A stretch of 15,740 nt of DNA, taken from the NCBI GenBank assembly GCA_041485125.1, contig JBGPIT010000075.1:1-15740 (forward strand), written 5' to 3'. Shown here piece by piece: positions 10,919 through 15,740 of this stretch. The notes beneath the pieces are model-generated. The model did no database searches and was not told the DNA's origin. It saw nothing but the letters and a program-made list of their open reading frames with translations. This stretch comes from JBGPIT01 sp041485125. Lineage in GTDB: Bacteria > Desulfobacterota > Binatia > UTPRO1. The number at the start of each line of letters is the position of its first letter. The stretch's first letter is position 1. The position numbers and the translations under genes were made by a program.

Positions 10919-11890
10919 GTGCAGCGGACGCGTCTCGCATTGCTCATCGCCCTCGGGCTGGTCGTCGCGAGCTGCGCGCGCGAGGAGTCGCACGCCTTCC
11001 GCGTCGCGCTCCTGAGTCCCGGGCCGATCAGCGACGCCGGCTGGAACGCCGCCGCGTACGAAGGCCTGCTCGCGATCCGCGACCAGCTCGGCGCCGAGGT
11101 GAGCCAAGTCGAGACCCGTACCCCGCCGGAGTTCGAGGAGGCGTTTCGCGACTACGCGCGGCGCGGCTACGCCCTGGTGATCGGCCACGGCTTCGAGTTC
11201 CAGGACGCCGCGGCGCGCGTCGCGCCGGACTTTCCGCGCACCGTCTTCATCACCACCTCCGGCTCGACGGTGCGGCCGAACGTCGCGCCGATCGTCTTCC
11301 GGCTCGAGCAGGCGACGTTCGTCCTCGGCGACTTGGCGGCGCGCATGGCGCCCGACGGCAAGGCGTGCGCCGTCGGCGGCATGGACATCCCGTCGGTGCG
11401 CAGCACCTTCCTCGCCTTTGCGGCTGGCGCCGCACACGCGCGCCCCGACTATCCGGTGACGACGTCCTACATCGGCAGCTGGGACGACGTCGGTGCGGCG
11501 CGCACCGCGACGCTCGCGCTCATCGACCGCGGCTGCCGCTTGGTTTTGCAAAACGCCGACGCCGCCGGGCCCGGCGTGTTCCAGGCCGCGGCGGAGCGCG
11601 GCATCTTCGCCTTCGGCAGCAACCGCCCGCAGCACACCCTCGCACCGACGGCCGTGCTCGCGAGCGCCGCAATCGACATCCCGGGAGCGTTCGTCGCGGT
11701 GGCGCGCGAGGTGAAGGGCGGCGCGTTCCACGCGCGGGTCATCGAGCGCACCATGGCCGACGGGACGATCTCGATCGTCTACAACCCCGCGATCGTCGCA
11801 AAGATCCCGCCCGACGTGAGCGCCGCCGTCGTCGCCACCCAGAACGGCGTGCGCGACGGCAGCATCACGGTGCCGACGGCCGAGTTCTAG
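10919..11890 (+). CDS. BMP-family substrate-binding lipoprotein of an ABC uptake system (nucleoside-type)
   Basis: 323 aa. The GTG at 10919 follows GAGGT and begins a compact lipoprotein signal (RLALLIALGLVVASC, Cys19). In-frame ATGs at 10904 and 10889 would lengthen the N-region without a ribosome-binding site. The mature start FRVALLSPGPISDAGWNAAAYEG is the hallmark of the BMP/Med/PnrA family (Pfam Bmp), whose characterised members bind purine nucleosides. Later features are YALVIGHGFEFQDA and FVLGDLAARMAPDGKACAVGG, both typical of the fold. It is the first gene of a four-gene operon, 8 nt before the ATPase gene, in the same order as B. subtilis nupNOPQ. It would capture ligand at the outer face of the inner membrane and deliver it to the two permeases. 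The exact ligand is inferred; simple sugars or other small molecules are possible. Confidence 0.9.
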   Translation: MQRTRLALLIALGLVVASCAREESHAFRVALLSPGPISDAGWNAAAYEGLLAIRDQLGAEVSQVETRTPPEFEEAFRDYARRGYALVIGHGFEFQDAAARVAPDFPRTVFITTSGSTVRPNVAPIVFRLEQATFVLGDLAARMAPDGKACAVGGMDIPSVRSTFLAFAAGAAHARPDYPVTTSYIGSWDDVGAARTATLALIDRGCRLVLQNADAAGPGVFQAAAERGIFAFGSNRPQHTLAPTAVLASAAIDIPGAFVAVAREVKGGAFHARVIERTMADGTISIVYNPAIVAKIPPDVSAAVVATQNGVRDGSITVPTAEF

Positions 11891-11898
11891 GCGCTCGC

Positions 11899-13470
11899 GT
11901 GACACGCGCGCGCCTCGAGCTGCGGGGCATCCAGAAGAGCTTCGGCGCCGTGATCGCGTTGCGCTCGATCGATCTCGCGCTGCCGGCGGGGACGATCCAC
12001 GGCATCCTCGGTGAGAACGGTGCCGGCAAGTCGACGCTGGTCGCGATCGTCGCCGGGAACGTTCCGCCCGATAGCGGCACGGTCCTGATCGACGGCGCGC
12101 CGCTCGCGCCCGATCCGCGCGCGGCGCACGACGCGGGGATCGCCGTCGTACACCAGCACTTCGCGCTGATCGGTCCGCTCTCGGTCGCGGAGAACCTGCG
12201 GCTCGGCCGACCGGACCCGCCGGCACGCGTCGTCTCGCCCGCGAAGCTCATCGCCGAGGCACGCGCGGCCGCCGCGCAGCACCGTCTCGACATCGGCGAT
12301 CCGGGAGCGCGCTGCGACACGCTGCCGGTCGGCGCGCAGGCGCGCGTCGAGATCCTGCGTGCGCTCCGCGAGACCCCGAAGATCCTTCTCCTCGACGAGC
12401 CGACCGCGGTCCTGACGCCGTCCGAGACCGCGGACTTCTTCACGACCTTGCGCGATCTGCGCGCGGCCGGACTGCTCGTCGTGTTCATCACGCACAAGGT
12501 CGCCGAGGCCCTCGAGATCTGCGACGCGATCACGGTGCTGCGACAGGGTGCCGTCGTTGCGACCGTCGACGCCGCGACGACGTCGGCGGAGGATCTCGCC
12601 GCGCTGATCGTCGGCGGCGATTCCGGGAACGACGACGATGACCGTGCGCCCGCTTTGGCGCCACACAAGACGACCGCGCGCGACACCACGGCGCGCCACA
12701 CCACGGCACACCCGACGCCGGAGCGTCGCGAGAGCGTCCTCGAGGTCCGCGGCCTCGCCGCGACCGGTCCCGACGTGCGCGTCCCCCTCCGCGATCTCGG
12801 CTTCGAGCTACGCGCCGGCGAGATCTGCGGCGTCGCGGGGGTCGACGGCAATGGACAGGAGGAGCTCGCCGGTGCGCTCTACGGTCTCGTCGAGCGCACG
12901 GGAACGGTGCGGGTCGGCGGCGAGACGGTGCGCGGTGGCGACGTCGTCGCGGCGCAGCGCGCCGGCATCGTCCTCGTGCCACCGGACCGGCGGCGCGACG
13001 GCCTGGCGCTCGGTCTCCCGGTCTGGGAGAACGCCATCCTCGCCGAGCCACTGGTCGCGCGGTTCGCGCGCTACGGTCTCCTCGATCGCAGCGCGGCGCG
13101 GACGTTCGCGACCGACGTCGCGCGCGAATACCGGGTCGGACGCGGCGACCCCGACCAGTCGACGGCAGCGCTCTCCGGCGGCAACCAGCAACGCCTGGTG
13201 ATCGGACGGGCGATGGCGCTCGAGCCGGTGGTGCTGGTGGCGGTGAACCCGACGCGCGGCCTCGACCTCACCGCGACGGCGCACGTCCACGCGGTCTTTC
13301 GCCGCGCGGCCGCGGCCGGTGTCGCGGTCCTCCTGATCTCGTCCGAGCTCGACGAGCTCGCCGCGCTCTGCGATCGCAGCTTCGTGCTGTACCGCGGCCG
13401 GTTGCTCGGTCCGGTCGGCGCGTCGGATCGGCTCCGCGTCGGACAGCTCATGGCCGGAGTCCCGGCGTGA
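11899..13470 (+). CDS. ABC transporter ATPase with two nucleotide-binding domains (NupO/YufO-type)
   Basis: 523 aa, starting at GTG 11899 (TRARLELRGIQKSFG). It powers uptake by the binding protein and two permeases. NBD1 has Walker A GENGAGKST (38-46), a family-type signature LPVGAQARVEIL with Pro143 in place of Ser, Walker B LLLDEPT with D166-E167, and ITHK as H-loop. NBD2 has the degenerate Walker A GVDGNGQEE (about 314-322), an intact signature LSGGNQQR (425-432), NPTRGLD after Walker B, and no H-loop His (LISSELDEL). One strong and one degenerate site is normal for sugar/nucleoside double-NBD ATPases. The interdomain linker, about 241-278, is unusual: an Asp-rich stretch, then three TTA(R/H) repeats. 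The next frame may start within its GTGA stop. Confidence 0.93.
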   Translation: MTRARLELRGIQKSFGAVIALRSIDLALPAGTIHGILGENGAGKSTLVAIVAGNVPPDSGTVLIDGAPLAPDPRAAHDAGIAVVHQHFALIGPLSVAENLRLGRPDPPARVVSPAKLIAEARAAAAQHRLDIGDPGARCDTLPVGAQARVEILRALRETPKILLLDEPTAVLTPSETADFFTTLRDLRAAGLLVVFITHKVAEALEICDAITVLRQGAVVATVDAATTSAEDLAALIVGGDSGNDDDDRAPALAPHKTTARDTTARHTTAHPTPERRESVLEVRGLAATGPDVRVPLRDLGFELRAGEICGVAGVDGNGQEELAGALYGLVERTGTVRVGGETVRGGDVVAAQRAGIVLVPPDRRRDGLALGLPVWENAILAEPLVARFARYGLLDRSAARTFATDVAREYRVGRGDPDQSTAALSGGNQQRLVIGRAMALEPVVLVAVNPTRGLDLTATAHVHAVFRRAAAAGVAVLLISSELDELAALCDRSFVLYRGRLLGPVGASDRLRVGQLMAGVPA

Positions 13471-13556
13471 GCCGCTCCGAGGCGCCGGCGCCACGACCCG
13501 CACGGCACCCGTCGTCACCGCCCGCGCGCCCAGGCCGGGCGCGGCGGCGCCGCTGA
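13467..13556 (+). other. Short leader-like open frame ahead of the first permease
   Basis: A GTG overlaps the ATPase stop (GTGA) and has GGAG at 13456-13459, 7 nt upstream, a good ribosome-binding site. It opens 29 codons rich in Arg, Pro and Ala, ending at TGA 13554-13556. The frame is the same as the permease, whose GTG follows two codons later at 13560. It may be a translated leader whose termination allows reinitiation. Alternatively it is the original permease N-terminus, cut by a nonsense change or sequencing error. No similarity to any protein is recognised. Confidence 0.4.
13525..13543 (+). repeat. Intercistronic GC hairpin between ATPase and permease genes
   Basis: CGCGCCC (13525-13531) pairs with GGGCGCG (13537-13543) around a 5-nt loop. 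There is no T-run, so it is not a classical terminator. It sits in the only substantial gap of the operon, 17 nt before the permease GTG, and could lower translation or slow RNA decay. Confidence 0.35.
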
Positions 13557-13559
13557 TCC

Positions 13560-14588
13560 GTGCGCGTACTCCGCGCCGCCGCGGCCGTGGCGGTCGCGCT
13601 GCTGGTGAGCTCGCTCGTCCTGGTCGCGGTCGGCGCAAACCCGATCGTCGCGCTCGCCGCGCTCGCGCGCGGCGCCGCCGGTGATCGCTTCGCGATCGGC
13701 GATACCCTCGTCAAGGCGTGCCCGCTCGTCCTCACCGGCCTCGCCGTCGCGATCGCGTTTCGCAGCGGGACGTGGAACATCGGCGCGGAAGGCCAACTGC
13801 TCGTCGGCGCGCTCGCCGCCGCGGCGGTGGCGCGGGCCGCGAGCGACGCGCCCGCACCGTTCCCGCTGGTCGCGGCGCTCGCCGCCGGTGCGGCGGCGGG
13901 TGCGCTGTGGGCGGCACTCGCCGCGGTCTTGCGCGTCACCCGCAACGTCAACGAGGTCATCAGCACGTTGATGCTGAACTTCGTCGCGCTCCGCCTGGTC
14001 GGCTGGGCGGTGCACGGACCCTTGATGGAAGCCGGCGGCCGCTATCCGCAGAGCGAGGCCATACCGGGAGCGGCGATGCTGCCGCGCCTGCTCGGCCGCG
14101 TCCACGCCGGTGTGCTCCTCGCGGCGGTCTTCGCGCTGCTCGCCTGGGTGCTCCTCTTCCGCACCACGCGCGGCTTTCGCTGGCGTGCGATCGGCGACAA
14201 TCACCGCGCCGCGGTCGTCGCCGGCTTTCATCCGCGGCGCGAGCTCGTCGCGGTGATGCTGGTGAGCGGCGCGAGCGCCGGCGTCGCCGGCGCGGTCGAG
14301 CTGCTCGGCGTGACCGGACGCCTCTTCGAGCAGTTTTCCGGCGGCCAAGGCTACACCGCGATCGCGGTCGCGCTGCTCGCGCGGCTCCACCCGGCCGGCG
14401 TGCTGCTCGCCGCGCTCTTCTTCGGCGGGCTCGCCGCCGGCTCGGGCGCGATGCAGAGGAGCGCCGGCGTCTCGGCGGTCCTGACGGCGGTGATCCAGGG
14501 CGTGACGATCCTGACGCTCCTCGCGCTCGAGGCGCCGCGTATCTCCGGCGCGTGGCGCCGCGTGGCGCGCTCCCGGTCCGAGCCATGA
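13560..14588 (+). CDS. ABC transporter permease, nucleoside/simple-sugar type (NupP-like)
   Basis: 342 aa. It is one of two inner-membrane permeases of the uptake system (BPD_transp_2 family). There are roughly eight or nine hydrophobic segments, starting at residues 5-25. Family motifs are seen: FRSGTWNIGAEGQLLVGA, then RNVNEVISTLMLNFVA from residue 128, then RWRAIGDNHRAAVVAGF as the cytoplasmic loop that contacts the ATPase. GQGYTAIAVALLARLHPAG follows near the C-terminus. The GTG at 13560 is the only usable start after the in-frame TGA at 13554-13556, but it lacks a Shine-Dalgarno, unlike the GTG at 13467. Translation may therefore depend on reinitiation from the short frame before it. The stop overlaps the second permease start (ATGA). 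The N-terminus is somewhat short, but the first hydrophobic segment is complete. Confidence 0.9.
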   Translation: MRVLRAAAAVAVALLVSSLVLVAVGANPIVALAALARGAAGDRFAIGDTLVKACPLVLTGLAVAIAFRSGTWNIGAEGQLLVGALAAAAVARAASDAPAPFPLVAALAAGAAAGALWAALAAVLRVTRNVNEVISTLMLNFVALRLVGWAVHGPLMEAGGRYPQSEAIPGAAMLPRLLGRVHAGVLLAAVFALLAWVLLFRTTRGFRWRAIGDNHRAAVVAGFHPRRELVAVMLVSGASAGVAGAVELLGVTGRLFEQFSGGQGYTAIAVALLARLHPAGVLLAALFFGGLAAGSGAMQRSAGVSAVLTAVIQGVTILTLLALEAPRISGAWRRVARSRSEP

Positions 14589-15499
14589 GCGAGGCCGCGA
14601 TCGCGCTCCTGGCATCGACCCTTACGCTCGCGGCGCCGCTGCTGCTCGCCGCGATCGGCGAGCTCGTGAGCGAGCGTGCCGGCGTCCTGAACGTCGGCGT
14701 CGAGGGCCTGATGCTCGCCGGGGCGCTCGCCGGAATGCTCGGCAGCTACGCGACGGGTGCACCGGTGGTGGGCCTCTTCGCCGGTTGCGCCGGCGGTCTC
14801 GCGCTCGGCTTGCTGTTCGCGCTCTGGGTGGTCCGGCTCGATGCCGACCAGATCGTCAGCGGCGTCGCGATCAACGTCCTCGCCGCCGGCATCACCGGTG
14901 TCGTCTACCGCGCGATCTTCGGCGTCACCGGCGCGGCGCTCACGGTCGCGACCTTCGCGCCGCTGATCTCGCCGGCGTCGCCGTTCCTCGCGCCGCTGCG
15001 GCAACCGGCGCCGGTCTACCTGGCGCTACTCTTGGTTCCCGCCGCTTGGCTCGTGCTCTTCCGGACCCGCTTCGGCCTCGAGCTCCGCGCGTGTGGCGAG
15101 TCACCCGACGCGGCGGAGCGTCTCGGAATCCGGGTCGCGCGCGTGCGTTTCGTCGCAATCGCGATCGGCTCCGTGCTCGCGGGGATGGCGGGCGCGACGC
15201 TCGCTCTCGCCTACTCGAACACGTTCGTCGAGGGCATGTCGGCCGGGCGCGGGTTCATCGCGCTCGCGATCGTCGTCTTCGGGCGCTGGAAGCCGCTCGG
15301 CGTCCTCGGCGGCGCGCTCGTCTTCGGCGCCGCGAGCGCCGGGCAGTTTCAGCTGCAAGCCGCCGGCCTCGACGTCTCGTACCACCTGCTCTTGATGGTC
15401 CCCTATGTCGCGACGCTCGCGCTGCTCGCGCTCGCGAGCCGCTCGCAGGACGCGCCCGGCGCATTGGGGCAGCGTCGCTCGGTCGACCGCGCCGACTAG
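14585..15499 (+). CDS. ABC transporter permease, nucleoside/simple-sugar type (NupQ-like)
   Basis: 304 aa, the second inner-membrane permease, starting in an ATGA overlap with the first. Family features are GELVSERAGVLNVGVEGLML (residues 25-44), DQIVSGVAINVLAAGITG, the cytoplasmic coupling loop FGLELRACGESPDAAERLGI, and GRGFIALAIVVFGRWKPLG near the end. About eight hydrophobic segments are apparent. It pairs with the preceding permease to form the channel, fed by the BMP lipoprotein and driven by the double-NBD ATPase. The last 20 residues are polar. It ends the operon at TAG 15497-15499. No terminator hairpin is visible downstream; a transposase remnant begins within about 20 nt, so the natural end of the operon may have been displaced. 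Confidence 0.93.
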   Translation: MSEAAIALLASTLTLAAPLLLAAIGELVSERAGVLNVGVEGLMLAGALAGMLGSYATGAPVVGLFAGCAGGLALGLLFALWVVRLDADQIVSGVAINVLAAGITGVVYRAIFGVTGAALTVATFAPLISPASPFLAPLRQPAPVYLALLLVPAAWLVLFRTRFGLELRACGESPDAAERLGIRVARVRFVAIAIGSVLAGMAGATLALAYSNTFVEGMSAGRGFIALAIVVFGRWKPLGVLGGALVFGAASAGQFQLQAAGLDVSYHLLLMVPYVATLALLALASRSQDAPGALGQRRSVDRAD

Positions 15500-15516
15500 T
15501 GGGTGGGCAGGAGGCG

Positions 15517-15740
15517 ATGCTTCGCGCTCACGCCGTCGCATTCACCGCGGCGCCGGTCATTGGCGATGAGGCCGCGCCACCCGCCTCGAGCCGAGCAACT
15601 TGATTCCATGCGCAGTGGATGGCGTGGGCCGATCTCATGCGGCGCATCTTCCAGATCGACGTCCTCGCCTGCGCATGCGGCGGGCGGCTCCGCTTTATCG
15701 CCGCGATCGAAGATCCTCCCGTCGTCCAGCGCATCCTCCG
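15517..15740 (+). pseudogene. Decayed transposase C-terminus (IS91-like), continuing past the window
   Basis: From about 15604 the + frame reads WMAWADLMRRIFQIDVLAC, then CGGRLRFIAAIEDPPVV. From memory this matches the C-terminal segment of IS91-type transposases (W-A-x-L-x-R-R-x-F-x-x-D-V-L-A-C, CGGR, IEDP). An in-frame TGA at 15601-15603 interrupts it. Upstream in the same frame, MLRAHAVAFTAAPVIG (from 15517) resembles the linker before that segment in intact copies. The DNA-binding and catalytic N-terminal regions are absent, so this is a remnant rather than a functional element. The reading frame remains open at the right edge. I cannot see terminal repeats or the insertion boundary. Confidence 0.65.

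Noticed and set aside
10645..11898. Upstream extension of the ATPase frame
   Set aside because: It overlaps the binding-protein gene in another frame; the ABC domain begins at the GTG at 11899.
12322..12345. Pro replacing the signature Ser in NBD1 as a sign of an inactive ATPase
   Set aside because: L-(S/P)-V-G-x-Q is the normal form for the first domain in this double-NBD subfamily, and Walker A and B are intact.
15664..15690. C-x-C spacing in the transposase fragment as a damaged zinc motif
   Set aside because: From memory, related transposases include both CPRCGG and CPCGG-like forms, so this is not evidence of decay; the in-frame TGA is.

Overview
The window is a high-GC bacterial chromosome segment (I estimate about 70% G+C by eye). 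It is mostly housekeeping genes, with two less ordinary ends. Gene content and style suggest a deltaproteobacterium-like lineage, possibly Candidatus Binatia/Binatota. The clues are lipoprotein signals, a Cys-rich secreted protein with a C-x2-GD-x2-CD type motif, and very long spurious antisense frames. That placement is an inference from memory, not a database result. I found no tRNA, rRNA, CRISPR array or prophage module.

Layout. (1) 2-991: C-terminal part of a Cys-rich exported protein, followed by a strong terminator hairpin at 1071-1107. (2) 1380-3406: two overlapping paralogous NAD-type isocitrate dehydrogenase subunits. The first keeps the catalytic and NAD-binding residues; the second has lost several of them. 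(3) 3431-4696, minus strand: a lipoprotein with a pectate lyase family 1-like beta-helix. (4) 4796-7576: aconitase A. (5) 7577-7849: a promoter and leader with a hairpin just before the ribosome-binding site, then a membrane-bound lytic transglycosylase of MltD type (7850-9160). (6) 9177-10796, minus strand: leucyl aminopeptidase PepA. (7) 10919-15499: a four-gene ABC uptake operon of the BMP/nucleoside type (binding lipoprotein, double-NBD ATPase, two permeases). (8) 15517-15740: a decayed transposase C-terminus running off the window.

How the genes work together. Aconitase makes isocitrate and the dehydrogenase pair oxidises it to 2-oxoglutarate, so 1380-7576 is a TCA-cycle neighbourhood interrupted by an antisense envelope gene. 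The 10919-15499 operon would bring in nucleosides or related small molecules. The transglycosylase and aminopeptidase are independent, convergent genes; both carry unusual basic C-terminal tails.

The strongest candidate for something under-described is the bacterial isocitrate dehydrogenase pair. Its second member has substitutions at the same positions that distinguish mitochondrial regulatory IDH3 beta/gamma subunits from catalytic alpha. Second is the ATPase/permease junction, where a well-placed start opens a 29-codon frame that stops six bases before the permease start and in the same frame.
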